Part shown: piece by piece, positions 1 through 9,941 of the stretch
Layout of the letters: every line of letters begins with the position of its first letter
Position numbering within the stretch: position 1 is the first letter of the stretch
The notes under the pieces: model-generated
Told to the model about the DNA's origin: nothing
Seen by the model: only the letters and a program-made list of their open reading frames with translations
The model's database searches: none
Translations under genes and position numbers: made by a program
NCBI RefSeq assembly: GCF_014192055.1
Contig: NZ_JACHXM010000028.1
Coordinates: forward strand, 1-48,040
Length of the DNA: 48,040 nucleotides
Reading direction: 5' to 3'
Source: Halomonas organivorans
GTDB taxonomy: Bacteria > Pseudomonadota > Gammaproteobacteria > Pseudomonadales > Halomonadaceae

Positions 1-84
1 CTTCCAGCTTCCAGCTTCCAGCTTCCAGCTTCCAGCTTCCAGCTTCCAGCTTCCAGCTTCCAGCTTCCAGCTTCCAGCTTCCAG
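1..84. repeat. Heptamer tandem repeat (CTTCCAG)x12
   Basis: Twelve perfect copies of CTTCCAG (GCTGGAA on the other strand) run from the first base of the window and abut the tsaD stop codon at 86-88. The array probably continues to the left of the window. It is non-coding here, lying just 3' of the minus-strand tsaD. The same heptamer recurs in both orientations as a hairpin at 18318-18401, so it belongs to a dispersed intergenic family. Copy number is likely to vary by slippage. Confidence 0.95.
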
Positions 85-85
85 C

Positions 86-1114
86 TTACGGCTCCCGAAG
101 GGTTTCCATCGGCCAGCGCGGCACGGCCTGCATCTGGCCGAGCTCGTCGCGTTCCCCGGCGAGCAGGCGCTGGGCCCCCACGTAGGCGATCATCGCGCCG
201 TTGTCGGTGCAGAAGCGGCCGCGGGGGTAGAACACCTCGGCGCCGCGCTTGGCGGCGGCCTGACCAAGGCGCTCGCGCAGGCGGGCGTTGGCGCTGACGC
301 CGCCGGCCACCACCAGGCGCTTGAGGCCGGTCTGGTCGAGGGCGCGGCGGCACTTGATGACCAGGGTATCGACCACCGCTTCCTCGAAGGCGCGGGCCAC
401 GTCGGCGCGGGCTGTCTCGTCAAGCTTGCCGTCGGCTTCGAGCCGGCGAATCGCGGTCAGGGTGTGGGTCTTGAGCCCGGAGAAGCTGAAATCGAGGCCG
501 GGCCGGTCGGTCATCGGCCGCGGGAAACGCCAGCGCGTCGGGTCGCCGGCCTCGGCGAGGCGCGCCACGGCGGGGCCGCCCGGATAGTCCAGGCCGAGCA
601 TCTTGGCGGCCTTGTCGAAGGCCTCGCCGGCGGCATCGTCCACCGATTCGCCGAGCAGCCGATAGCGGCCGAGGCCCGCGACCTCCACCAGTTGGGTATG
701 GCCGCCGGAGACCAGCAGGGCCACGAAGGGGAAGGCCGGCGGGGCGTCCTCGAGCATCGGGGCGAGAAGGTGGCCCTCCATGTGGTGCACGCCGAGCACC
801 GGAATGCCGAGCGCCCGGGCCAGGCCGTGGGCGGTGCTGGCGCCGACCATCAGCGCCCCGACCAGGCCGGGGCCGGCGGTATAGGCGATGGCATCGAGCT
901 CGCCGCGGGCCGTGCCGGCGTCGTCGAGCACCCGCTGGATCAGCGGCAGCAGGCGGCGGGTATGGTCGCGGCTGGCCAGCTCCGGCACCACGCCGCCGTA
1001 TTCGGCGTGCATGGCGATCTGGCTGTGGAGGGCGTCGGCCGCGAGGCCGCGCTCGGTATCATAGAGGGCGACGCCGGTCTCGTCGCAGGAGGTCTCGATG
1101 CCCAGTACGCGCAT
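86..1114 (-). CDS. tsaD: tRNA N6-adenosine threonylcarbamoyltransferase TsaD
   Basis: TsaD (Kae1/YgjD/Gcp family) transfers the threonylcarbamoyl group from TC-AMP to A37 of ANN-decoding tRNAs, working with TsaB and TsaE in the cytoplasm. The protein begins MRVLGIETSCDETGVAL, the family's N-terminal ATPase signature. It carries the metal-site segment HMEGHLLAP, the glycine motif LLVSGGHTQL and the C-terminal nucleotide motif VVAGGVSANARLR and TDNGAMIAYVG. I place the start at 1114, giving 342 aa, the usual family length. The reading frame stays open upstream to 1201, but those 29 residues are proline/arginine-rich and not family-like. It is divergent from rpsU, the same arrangement as in E. 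coli and Pseudomonas. A heptamer array begins directly after the stop codon. Confidence 0.97.
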   Translation of the reverse strand: MRVLGIETSCDETGVALYDTERGLAADALHSQIAMHAEYGGVVPELASRDHTRRLLPLIQRVLDDAGTARGELDAIAYTAGPGLVGALMVGASTAHGLARALGIPVLGVHHMEGHLLAPMLEDAPPAFPFVALLVSGGHTQLVEVAGLGRYRLLGESVDDAAGEAFDKAAKMLGLDYPGGPAVARLAEAGDPTRWRFPRPMTDRPGLDFSFSGLKTHTLTAIRRLEADGKLDETARADVARAFEEAVVDTLVIKCRRALDQTGLKRLVVAGGVSANARLRERLGQAAAKRGAEVFYPRGRFCTDNGAMIAYVGAQRLLAGERDELGQMQAVPRWPMETLREP

Positions 1115-1195
1115 GGTGATGGCTCGGTGCTGCGGAAATGGCGGCATTCTACGCCTTTTGGTCGGCTCGCGGCAGGGGCTCGGGGGCGAAACGGT

Positions 1196-1224
1196 TTGCA
1201 TGGCGACCGCGCGACGACTAGAAT
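1196..1224 (+). promoter_or_regulatory. Probable sigma-70 promoter of rpsU-dnaG-rpoD
   Basis: A -35-like TTGCAT (1196-1201) and a good -10 TAGAAT (1219-1224) are separated by 17 bp. They lie in the tsaD/rpsU divergent gap and point toward rpsU. The -10 matches consensus at five of six positions and the -35 at only three. A start near 1231 would leave a leader of about 155 nt before rpsU. Confidence 0.55.
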
Positions 1225-1385
1225 GCTGTGCGCTGCAAGACTGGGTCGTGCGCCCAGGGCAATGATCGTGTTCCCGTCGTCACCTCCGCGAGCGTTTTTC
1301 GCCGGCGTCGAGTTGGGATGCGATCGGCCCCCGGAAGGCGTGCGTTCAAACCGAACTCAAGTTTTCCAAGGTAGGTGAGTGCTTA

Positions 1386-1601
1386 ATGCCTTCTGTCAAA
1401 GTACGCGATAACGAGCCGTTTGACGTCGCGCTGCGTCGCTTCAAGCGTTCCTGTGAAAAAGCCGGTGTTCTCTCGGAGGTTCGCCGTCGCGAGCAGTACG
1501 AGAAGCCGACCGCAGAGCGCAAGCGCAAGGCGGCTGCTGCCGTCAAGCGTCACGCCAAGAAGCTTCAGCGTGAGCGCAAGCGTTTCGAACGGCTCTATTG
1601 A
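1386..1601 (+). CDS. rpsU: 30S ribosomal protein bS21
   Basis: A 71-aa, very basic protein beginning MPSVKVRDNEPFDVALRRFK. It matches bS21 along its whole length, including the arginine/lysine-rich C-terminus ending RFERLY. bS21 sits on the 30S platform near the 3' end of 16S rRNA and helps mRNA selection at initiation. A purine-rich AAGGTAGGTGAG lies 6-17 nt before the ATG. It is the first gene of the conserved rpsU-dnaG-rpoD cluster, which couples translation, replication priming and transcription. A strong hairpin terminator follows at 1652-1684, so rpsU is probably expressed well above dnaG, as in E. coli. Confidence 0.98.
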   Translation: MPSVKVRDNEPFDVALRRFKRSCEKAGVLSEVRRREQYEKPTAERKRKAAAAVKRHAKKLQRERKRFERLY

Positions 1602-1651
1602 TCCGTACTGGGGTCGGCCGGCTCGCTAGCGGGTCGACTCGGGAGGGACGC

Positions 1652-1684
1652 CAAGCGGCCGCCGATCGGTGGCCGCTTGTTTTT
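1652..1684 (+). terminator. Rho-independent terminator/attenuator between rpsU and dnaG
   Basis: A perfect 9-bp stem (CAAGCGGCC at 1652-1660, GGCCGCTTG at 1671-1679) encloses a 10-nt loop and is followed by TTTTT. Its place between rpsU and dnaG matches the internal terminator of the E. coli macromolecular-synthesis operon, which lowers primase expression relative to bS21. Confidence 0.9.
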
Positions 1685-1731
1685 GCGCCCGTTTTCGGCG
1701 CCGTGGTTCTCAAGCTCATCTGGATTGCCTG

Positions 1732-3558
1732 ATGACCGGTCAGATCCCGCAACGATTCATCGATGACCTGCTGGCCCGCGTCGACGTGGTCGAGGTGGTC
1801 GGCGAGCGGGTCAAGCTCAAGAAGGCCGGGCGCAACCATTCGGGGCTTTGCCCCTTCCATCAGGAAAAGTCGCCGTCGTTCACCGTCAGCGCCGACAAGC
1901 AGTTCTATCATTGCTTCGGCTGCGGCGCCCACGGCAACGCGCTGCGCTTCTTGATGGAGTACGACAAGCTGCGCTTCCCCGAAGCGGTGGAGCAGCTGGC
2001 GGCTCGCTTGGGGCTCGAGGTGCCTCGAGAGGGGGCCGACGATCCGCGAGCCCAGGCGCGTGAGCGCAAGCGCAAGGAAGGCGTTAACCTGCTCGAGCTC
2101 TCGGCGAGCTTCTTCCGAGAGCGTTTGCGCATGCCGGAAGGGCAAGGCGCTCGCGAGTACCTGGAACGCCGCGGGCTGTCGCCGGAGGTCGTGCGTGATT
2201 TCGGCATCGGCTATGCCCCCGGCGGCTGGGAGTCGCTGAAGCGCCATCTCGGCGAGCGCGGCATCGCCGATGCGGTGCAGATCGAGTACGGCCTGCTGGT
2301 GCACCGCGAAGACAGCGGGCGCAGCTATGACCGCTTTCGCGATCGAGTGATCTTCCCGATTCGCGATATCCGTGGGAGAACCATTGCCTTCGGCGGTCGG
2401 GTGCTGGGCGATGCCAAGCCCAAGTACCTGAACTCCCCGGAGACGCCGGTCTTCCACAAGGGGCGCGAGCTCTATGGGCTTTACGAGGCGCGCCAGGCCA
2501 ATCCGCGCCTCGAGCGGCTGGTGATCGTCGAGGGCTACATGGACGTGGTGGCGCTCGCCCAGTTCGGCATCCGCAACGCGGTGGCCACCCTGGGAACGGC
2601 CACCACCGAGGATCACCTGGGGCGGTTGTTCCGCATGGTCGACGAGGTGGTGTTCTGCTTCGACGGCGACCGGGCCGGTCGCCAGGCGGCAAGTCGGGCG
2701 CTGGAGACGGTGCTGCCGCAGATGATCGACGGCCGCCAGGCGCGTTTCCTGTTCCTGCCTGAGGGCGAGGATCCGGATACCCTGGTGCGTCGTGAAGGCC
2801 CGGCGGGCTTCGAGGATCGGGTGACGTGTGCCAGCCCGCTGTCGGAGTACCTCTTCGAGCACGCCGCGCAAGGGCGTGACCTCGATCGCCTCGAGGAGCG
2901 CGAGCGCTTCGCCAGCCAGGTGCTGGGAGCGATCGGTCGGCTACCCGAGGGGGTGATGAAGTCGCTGCTGCTGACGGAACTCTCGCGGCGCACCGGCGTC
3001 GACCAGTCAAGCTTCGAGGCATTGATGTCCCGCGGCGCGACCGAGACGGCGCCGTCCGCCGAATTGCCGCCGGGAGGCGACATGCCCTCGGCGCCGCCGT
3101 CGGAGGAGCGGCCGCTGGAGACCGGTCGGCGGCAGTCGTCGATGGGGCGGATGGCGCGCGCCTTGCAGTTGCTGGTGCATGAGCCGGCGCTGGTCGAGCG
3201 TCTGCCCGAGGACGATGACTGGTGCGACCAGGCCGATCCCGAGGCCTCGCTGTGTCGCGAGGTGGTGCGCTTGCTCAAGGCCGGGGGCTATCGCAGTGCC
3301 CAGGTGTTGCTGGCGCACTTCCATGGCACGCCGGAAGGCGAGCGCTTGGCGGCCTTGGCGCGCCAGGCGCCGCTGGTGCCCAAGGGAGTGCGAGGCGCCG
3401 AGCTTGACAACTGGGTCGCCTACTTCCAGCGCCATCGCCGACAGCGGTCGCCGCAGGAGGAGTATGACGCCCTGCTGGCACGGACGCAGGCCGGGGAGCG
3501 GCTGTCGCAGGAGGAGCGCCGGCGGCTGAACGAACTGTTGATGGAGCTGAAGACCTGA
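1732..3558 (+). CDS. dnaG: DNA primase DnaG
   Basis: DnaG makes the RNA primers for lagging-strand synthesis and is recruited by DnaB helicase. The 608-aa protein has three expected parts. The CHC2 zinc ribbon has ligands C40, H43, C61 and C64 (CPFHQEKSPSF and CFGCGAHG). The central TOPRIM domain has VEGYMD (catalytic E267) and the metal-binding CFDGDRAG (D311, D313). A C-terminal helicase-binding domain is reached through a low-complexity, Pro/Ser/Glu-rich linker around residues 445-485. I chose ATG 1732 (MTGQIPQRFIDDLL) because it matches primase N-termini. The frame is open further upstream, but that part overlaps the rpsU terminator. It lies between rpsU and rpoD. Confidence 0.97.
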   Translation: MTGQIPQRFIDDLLARVDVVEVVGERVKLKKAGRNHSGLCPFHQEKSPSFTVSADKQFYHCFGCGAHGNALRFLMEYDKLRFPEAVEQLAARLGLEVPREGADDPRAQARERKRKEGVNLLELSASFFRERLRMPEGQGAREYLERRGLSPEVVRDFGIGYAPGGWESLKRHLGERGIADAVQIEYGLLVHREDSGRSYDRFRDRVIFPIRDIRGRTIAFGGRVLGDAKPKYLNSPETPVFHKGRELYGLYEARQANPRLERLVIVEGYMDVVALAQFGIRNAVATLGTATTEDHLGRLFRMVDEVVFCFDGDRAGRQAASRALETVLPQMIDGRQARFLFLPEGEDPDTLVRREGPAGFEDRVTCASPLSEYLFEHAAQGRDLDRLEERERFASQVLGAIGRLPEGVMKSLLLTELSRRTGVDQSSFEALMSRGATETAPSAELPPGGDMPSAPPSEERPLETGRRQSSMGRMARALQLLVHEPALVERLPEDDDWCDQADPEASLCREVVRLLKAGGYRSAQVLLAHFHGTPEGERLAALARQAPLVPKGVRGAELDNWVAYFQRHRRQRSPQEEYDALLARTQAGERLSQEERRRLNELLMELKT

Positions 3559-3689
3559 GGCCTTATGCGCCAGGAAATTGGCGGCGGGGTTGAATTTCCT
3601 CCTACCATCACCATATTACAGCAGCGTCACCCGAGCGGGGCGCAACCTGACAACCTAACACACCTGAATGACCGCGCAAATACACCGAA

Positions 3690-3720
3690 CTGGCAATCGA
3701 GCGGTCACACCCGCTATACT
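3690..3720 (+). promoter_or_regulatory. Candidate promoter upstream of rpoD
   Basis: A strong -10 hexamer TATACT (3715-3720) lies 74 nt before the rpoD start in the 236-bp dnaG-rpoD gap. The best -35 is CTGGCA (3690-3695) at a long 19-bp spacing. A second, weaker pair (TTGAAT 3590-3595, CATATT 3612-3617) lies further up. An own promoter for rpoD is expected from other gammaproteobacteria. The exact boxes are inferred. Confidence 0.45.
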
Positions 3721-3794
3721 GTTCGGCTTATCGAGTTTTTTCTCCGCCTCAGTGCTTCAGGTGCTTCATTCTTCTTCGTCGAGATAGGGTTTCT

Positions 3795-5636
<1,842 letters not shown>

Positions 5637-5656
5637 GCCGGCGTTCAGCGCTTCTC

Positions 5657-5695
5657 AACGACGATGCCCGCGGATATTCCGCGGGCATCGTCGTT
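5657..5695. terminator. Bidirectional terminator hairpin after rpoD
   Basis: An 18-bp perfect inverted repeat (5657-5674 and 5678-5695, arms AACGACGATGCCCGCGGA and its complement) with a 3-nt TAT spacer lies between convergent rpoD and the membrane-protein gene. Each arm ends AA/TT, giving only short U runs. The right-arm segment CATCGTCGTTCT is repeated directly about 23 bp further on. It probably serves both transcripts. Confidence 0.75.
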
Positions 5696-5734
5696 CTGGG
5701 TCGGTCATCGTCGTTCTAGGGCGGTGCGAGGCGA

Positions 5735-6376
5735 TCAGTTCGCCGCTCGGCGCTGCCGTCGCTTCACCATCAGCCACAGTTCCAGCATGGCCAGCAGTAG
5801 CAGGGTGCAGCCGAACAGTTCGGTAACCTCCTCGGCGGCATCCTTGACGATGCGCAGGTAGTGCTCGCCAAGAATGGCTTGCCACAGATCGCTGCGACCG
5901 TAGAGGCGCGAGAACACGTAGGTGGCGAGGAAGCCGGCGGCGAACAGGCCGCCGGAAAAGGTGGCGGCATAGCGTTCCAGTTCGGCAGCGAAGGAGAGGC
6001 GACCGCGGAGGACTATCAGCAGGATGGGTACCACCAGCAGCGTGACCAGCAGCTCCCAGGCGCCGTCGAAGACGTAGGCATCGAGCCAGGCATCCTGCTC
6101 GCGTATCAGCGAGGCGCCCAGCAGTCCCAGTAGCAGCAGGGTGACATGGGGCCACTGGTGGTCGAGGCGGCGGGTCATCAGCACCAGCGCGGTGGCGCCG
6201 AGCAGCAGCAGGGTCTGGGCGATCTCGGTGAAGCCTGACTCCGAGAAGCGCATGACGCCCAGTTGGTTGGCCTCATAGAGGACGCCCTGAAGCAGGGCGG
6301 CGATCAGCAGCAGGTAAGCGAGGCCGCGCAAACAGAGGGCGCGGAAGCCGATGCGGTCGGCAGATTGGTCGGGCAT
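5735..6376 (-). CDS. Hypothetical six-helix integral membrane protein
   Basis: A 213-aa protein I do not recognise. Hydrophobic stretches suggest about six transmembrane helices, roughly at residues 13-33, 50-67, 77-91, 108-125, 135-157 and 181-203, with a basic tail (VKRRQRRAAN). Charged residues sit at helix edges: SESGFTE before helix 2, REQDAWLD after helix 3 and EEVTE before helix 6. That pattern is more like a functional site than a scaffold. No signal peptide or known catalytic motif is evident. It is convergent with rpoD, and its start lies just upstream of the LysR stop (35 nt apart on the same strand), so the two could be cotranscribed. Confidence 0.75.
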   Translation of the reverse strand: MPDQSADRIGFRALCLRGLAYLLLIAALLQGVLYEANQLGVMRFSESGFTEIAQTLLLLGATALVLMTRRLDHQWPHVTLLLLGLLGASLIREQDAWLDAYVFDGAWELLVTLLVVPILLIVLRGRLSFAAELERYAATFSGGLFAAGFLATYVFSRLYGRSDLWQAILGEHYLRIVKDAAEEVTELFGCTLLLLAMLELWLMVKRRQRRAAN

Positions 6377-6410
6377 GAGGATTGGGCCGGTGATGTATTT
6401 AGCTGGCTCA

Positions 6411-7376
6411 TTATATCCTCTCTATTGTATTGCCGTCTGCTACCACGGGATGCCGCGAGCGACCCTGACGCTGGGCTTCCTCCAGCAGCCAGTCGTGCAC
6501 CGCCAGCACTCGGCGGTCGTCCAGCGAGCCGGCGGCATGCACGATACCGTAATGCATGCCGGTGGCGACGCGCTGTGCGAAGGGTACCACCAGCGCGCCG
6601 GTATCCAGCTCGTTGGTGATCAGGGTCTGGCGAGCGATGGCCACGCCCATGCCGGCCAGCGCGGCTTCCATGGTCAGGTGATTGCGATTGAAGGTATAAC
6701 CGCGGCGTACGTTGAGCCGCGGTGCGCCGATGGCCTGGAGGTAGTGTTCCCATTCGCCGTAGTCATGGCTGCCGCGCCAGGCGGTGACGTCGTGCAGCAG
6801 CGGATACCATGCCAGGTCTTCCGGACGACGCAGCGGCGGGCGGCCGCGCATCAGCGAAGGCGCGCAGACCGGGAATATCGTCTCCTCCATCAGTGGCGTG
6901 ATGGACATCCCCGGATAGTGGCCATCGTTGAGGTCCAGGGCCAGGTCGAAGTCACCCTCGCGCAGCGAGGTGCTGCTGTCTTCGGCGATGATGTGCAGCT
7001 CGATGTCAGGGAATCGGGCCTGCAGCCGCGGCAGGCGCGGCATCAGCCACTTGTTGAGAAAGGAGGGCACCACGCGCAGGCGGATGATGCCGCTCATCAC
7101 GCCGCTGCGAAGCCGTTTCACCTCGAGCCCCACTGCCTGGTAGGCCTCCTCGACCACCGCGGCGAGACGCCTGCCTTCCTCGGTCAGGGCCAGCTGGCGT
7201 GGCAGGCGTCGGAACAGCTTGAAGCCAAGGCGATCCTCGAGCTGCTTGATCTGCTGGCTCACGGCGCCGGTGGTGACGTGGAGTTCCTCCGCTGCCCGGG
7301 TGAAGGATAGGTGTCGGGCGCTGACCGCGAAGACCTTCAGCCAGGCATGGGTCTGGGAGTTAAGGAGTCGGCTCAT
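6411..7376 (-). CDS. LysR-family regulator, GcvA/DsdC-like, probably of serine deaminase
   Basis: A 321-aa LysR-type transcriptional regulator. The N-terminal winged helix-turn-helix (about residues 10-70) contains LSFTRAAEELHVTTGAVSQQ, typical of the GcvA/AmpR/DsdC branch. The C-terminal part is a periplasmic-binding-like effector domain with the branch-typical FNRNHLTMEAALAGMGVAIA. It is divergent from the L-serine ammonia-lyase gene, with 160 bp between the starts containing a candidate operator at 7415-7440. Control of that gene, with serine or a related amino acid as effector, is inferred from this layout. The last residues are unrelated to the domain and may be a strain-specific tail. 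Confidence 0.85.
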   Translation of the reverse strand: MSRLLNSQTHAWLKVFAVSARHLSFTRAAEELHVTTGAVSQQIKQLEDRLGFKLFRRLPRQLALTEEGRRLAAVVEEAYQAVGLEVKRLRSGVMSGIIRLRVVPSFLNKWLMPRLPRLQARFPDIELHIIAEDSSTSLREGDFDLALDLNDGHYPGMSITPLMEETIFPVCAPSLMRGRPPLRRPEDLAWYPLLHDVTAWRGSHDYGEWEHYLQAIGAPRLNVRRGYTFNRNHLTMEAALAGMGVAIARQTLITNELDTGALVVPFAQRVATGMHYGIVHAAGSLDDRRVLAVHDWLLEEAQRQGRSRHPVVADGNTIERI

Positions 7377-7414
7377 GGTTTAGCGATTCTATACTGTGGG
7401 CAAGATATTGTGGA

Positions 7415-7440
7415 TTGTCGTCGTGACGAAGTGGCGACAA
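7415..7440. promoter_or_regulatory. Candidate LysR operator in the lysR/sdaA divergent region
   Basis: An interrupted inverted repeat, TTGTCGTC (7415-7422) and GGCGACAA (7433-7440), with one mismatch and 10 bp between arms. It is centred about 50 bp from the LysR start and 110 bp from the serine ammonia-lyase start. Size, symmetry and position fit a LysR recognition-binding site. Binding is inferred. Confidence 0.45.
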
Positions 7441-7536
7441 CATTAAGCCTCAACGCAAGCGAAGGCCAGCTGGCTTTAGTGTAACTGACAATAAGGCGTT
7501 TCCGGCGTGATCCGGGCCCGACACGAGGTTCTTCCC

Positions 7537-8916
7537 ATGGCAATCAGCGTCTTCGACCTGTTCAAGATCGGTATCGGTCCTTCAAGTTCCCACACCGTCG
7601 GCCCGATGCGGGCGGCCTACGACTTCGTCCAGGCCCTGCGTGGCAGGGATTTGCTGGAGCGGGTGGCCCGGGTCGAAGTGCATCTGCACGGTTCTCTGTC
7701 CTCGACTGGCAAGGGGCACGGCACCGACCGCGCCACCATCATGGGGCTGATGGGCGAGCGCCCGGAGTGCGTCGATCCTGCCATCGTCTCGCCCTGCATC
7801 GAGGAGTTGCTGGAGTCCCAGACCCTGCTGCTCGACGGTCGCCTGGCGATTCCCTTCCTGTGGACCCGGGACCTGCAGTGGCACGACGAGAGCCTGCCTT
7901 ATCACCCCAACGCCATGACCCTGATAGCCCACGGCCACGCCGAGGAGCTCTATCGCAACGTCTACTACTCGGTGGGCGGTGGCTTCGTCGTCGATGAGCA
8001 GCAGGCGGCCAGCGGCGAGCTGGATTCCGACACCACGGCGCTACCCTACGATTTCAACAGTGCCGCTGAACTGCTGGCGCTGTGTCGCCTGCACGGCCTG
8101 CGCATCAGCGAGCTGATGATGGAAAACGAGAAGGCCTGGCGCGACGAAGCCGAGGTCCGTGCCGGCCTGTGGCGCATCTGGGAAGCCATGCAAGCCTGCG
8201 TGCAGAAGGGCTTCGAGGGCGAAGGCGTGTTGCCGGGGGGGCTCAACGTCAAGCGTCGTGCCGCGGCGCTGCATCGTCGCCTGGAGGCGCTGGAAAGCGA
8301 CACCAACCTGATTTCCACCACCTTTTCGGCAATGGACTGGGTCAACGTCTACGCCCTGGCGGTCAACGAGGAGAACGCCGCCGGCGGGCGCATGGTCACC
8401 GCGCCCACCAACGGTGCGGCAGGCATCATTCCGGCGGTGCTGCACTACTACATGAAGTTCCAGCAGGGCGCCGACGAGCGCTGCGTGGTGGATTTCCTGC
8501 TCACCGCCGCCGCGGTAGGCATCCTGTGCAAGAAGAACGCCTCCATCTCAGGTGCCGAGGTGGGCTGCCAGGGCGAGGTGGGCTCCGCCTGCGCCATGGC
8601 CGCCGCCGGCCTCACCGAGGTGCTGGGCGGCTCCCCGGCCCAGGTCGAGAACGCCGCCGAGATCGGCCTGGAGCACAATCTGGGGCTGACCTGCGACCCG
8701 GTAGGCGGCCTGGTGCAGGTACCCTGCATCGAACGCAATGCCATCGCCTCGGTGAAGGCGATCAACGCCACCCAGATGGCCCTGCGCGGCGACGGCGAGC
8801 ACTTCATCTCGCTGGACAAGGCCATTCGCACCATGCGCGATACCGGCGCCGACATGCAGGAGAAGTACAAGGAAACCTCCAAGGGCGGCCTGGCGGTCAA
8901 CGCTATCGAGTGCTGA
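7537..8916 (+). CDS. sdaA: L-serine ammonia-lyase, single-chain [4Fe-4S] type
   Basis: Converts L-serine to pyruvate and ammonia using an oxygen-sensitive [4Fe-4S] cluster rather than PLP. The 459-aa protein starts MAISVFDLFKIGIGPSSSHT, the signature of the family's beta-type N-terminal domain. The cluster-binding cysteines C344, C386 and C397 (in EVGCQGEVGS, LTCDPVGG and VPCIERN) have the 42- and 11-residue spacing described for the Legionella enzyme. Start 7537 is preceded by CGAGGTT. A GTG 30 nt upstream is also in frame but poorly placed. It is divergent from a LysR gene. In this region the enzyme would drain serine formed from betaine-derived glycine toward pyruvate. Confidence 0.96.
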   Translation: MAISVFDLFKIGIGPSSSHTVGPMRAAYDFVQALRGRDLLERVARVEVHLHGSLSSTGKGHGTDRATIMGLMGERPECVDPAIVSPCIEELLESQTLLLDGRLAIPFLWTRDLQWHDESLPYHPNAMTLIAHGHAEELYRNVYYSVGGGFVVDEQQAASGELDSDTTALPYDFNSAAELLALCRLHGLRISELMMENEKAWRDEAEVRAGLWRIWEAMQACVQKGFEGEGVLPGGLNVKRRAAALHRRLEALESDTNLISTTFSAMDWVNVYALAVNEENAAGGRMVTAPTNGAAGIIPAVLHYYMKFQQGADERCVVDFLLTAAAVGILCKKNASISGAEVGCQGEVGSACAMAAAGLTEVLGGSPAQVENAAEIGLEHNLGLTCDPVGGLVQVPCIERNAIASVKAINATQMALRGDGEHFISLDKAIRTMRDTGADMQEKYKETSKGGLAVNAIEC

Positions 8917-8953
8917 ACGATCTCTTTGTCGGGCGGTGCATGCCGTCCTGCCT

Positions 8954-8984
8954 GGCGCGTCACTCCGGTGGCGCGCCTTTTTTT
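8954..8984 (+). terminator. Rho-independent terminator of sdaA
   Basis: A 10-bp stem (GGCGCGTCAC 8954-8963, GTGGCGCGCC 8968-8977, one G-U pair) with a TCCG loop is followed by seven T residues (8978-8984). It ends the serine ammonia-lyase transcript and overlaps the stop codon of the convergent LysR gene by two bases. Confidence 0.92.
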
Positions 8985-9888
8985 ATGTCTCGTGTCGGGG
9001 GCCGCGTGGCGGCAGCGTCTCGCCGATATGGGCGACCAGGTAGTCGAGAAAGTGCTGGACCTTGGCCGAGCGGTGGCGATGGCGGGGATAGACGGCCCAC
9101 ACCGCCGTGTCGCCGTGGCGATAGGCGTCGAGCACGCTGATCAGCGCGCCGCGGGCCAGGTGCTCCTCGACATAGTAGTCGGGCAACTGGGCCACCCCCA
9201 GGCCCTTCAGGGCGGCATCGAGCAGCGCCGGGCCGGAGTTGCCGCTCAGCGGGCCGTCGACGCGGATGTCGCGGCGCACGCCGTCGACGTCGAAGCGCCA
9301 GTAGTCCCGCGAGCCAACCAGGCAGCGGTGGCGGGACAGCTCCGAGAGGCTATGGGGCTGGGCGATCCGGGTGAAGTAGGCGGGCGCGCCGACCACGTAC
9401 TCGCGCCGCTCGCACAGGCGCCGGGCGATCAGCGAGGAGTCTTTCAGCCGGCCCATGCGGATGGCGATGTCGAAGCCCTCGTCGATGATGTCCACCTGGC
9501 GGTTGGTGAAGTGCATGCGCACCTCGAGCCGCGGATTGGCGCACATGAAGTCGTGTACCAGCGGCGCGATGAAGCGTTCGCCGAAGGTGGTGGCACAGGT
9601 CAGGCTCAGCAGGCCGGTGGGGGTGTCCTGAAGTTCCTTGACCGCGGTTTCGGCCTCGCGGAAGCCCTCGAACAGGTGCTGACAGTGCTGGTAGTAGAGC
9701 TGCCCGGCCTCGGTGAGACGAATCCGCCGCGTGGTGCGATAGAGCAGGGTGGTGCCCAGCTGGTTTTCCAGCTGGCTGACCAGGCGGCTGACGTGGGAGC
9801 TCGAGACCTTGAGGCGTTCGGCGGCGGCCTTGAAGGCGCCCAGGCGAACGACTTCGATGAAGGCCTCGACGCGGTCCCAGCGTTGCAT
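8983..9888 (-). CDS. LysR-family regulator divergent from frmA
   Basis: A 301-aa LysR-type regulator of the CrgA/DsdC-like branch. The helix-turn-helix lies at residues 5-65 (GAFKAAAERLKVSSSHVSRL, then LGTTLLYRTTRRIRLTEAG). The effector domain has the typical FDIAIRMGRLKDSSLIARRL. It is divergent from frmA with a 135-bp gap that contains a clean inverted repeat (9920-9941). By position it probably controls the glutathione-dependent formaldehyde pathway, with an S-hydroxymethylglutathione-related or aldehyde signal. The effector is a guess. It is convergent with sdaA and shares its terminator region. Confidence 0.88.
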   Translation of the reverse strand: MQRWDRVEAFIEVVRLGAFKAAAERLKVSSSHVSRLVSQLENQLGTTLLYRTTRRIRLTEAGQLYYQHCQHLFEGFREAETAVKELQDTPTGLLSLTCATTFGERFIAPLVHDFMCANPRLEVRMHFTNRQVDIIDEGFDIAIRMGRLKDSSLIARRLCERREYVVGAPAYFTRIAQPHSLSELSRHRCLVGSRDYWRFDVDGVRRDIRVDGPLSGNSGPALLDAALKGLGVAQLPDYYVEEHLARGALISVLDAYRHGDTAVWAVYPRHRHRSAKVQHFLDYLVAHIGETLPPRGPRHET

Positions 9889-9919
9889 ACGGTGTGTCCT
9901 CCGATGAGCGGTGCGCTGG

Positions 9920-9941
9920 ATTGTTGTCAGGTGGCAACAAT
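9920..9941. promoter_or_regulatory. Candidate LysR operator upstream of frmA
   Basis: A 22-bp interrupted palindrome, ATTGTTGTC-AGGT-GGCAACAAT, with 8 of 9 arm positions complementary, lies 32 bp from the LysR start and 83 bp before the frmA start. A weak -10 (TAGACT, 9984-9989) sits downstream without a good -35, which fits an activator-dependent promoter. Assignment to this LysR protein rests on position only. Confidence 0.5.

Noticed and set aside
1..84. CRISPR array at the window start
   Set aside because: Seven-base units without spacers; a simple tandem repeat.
464..1378. Long plus-strand open frame opposite tsaD
   Set aside because: A GC-rich shadow of tsaD on the opposite strand; low-complexity Gly/Ala/Arg/His composition and no family motif.
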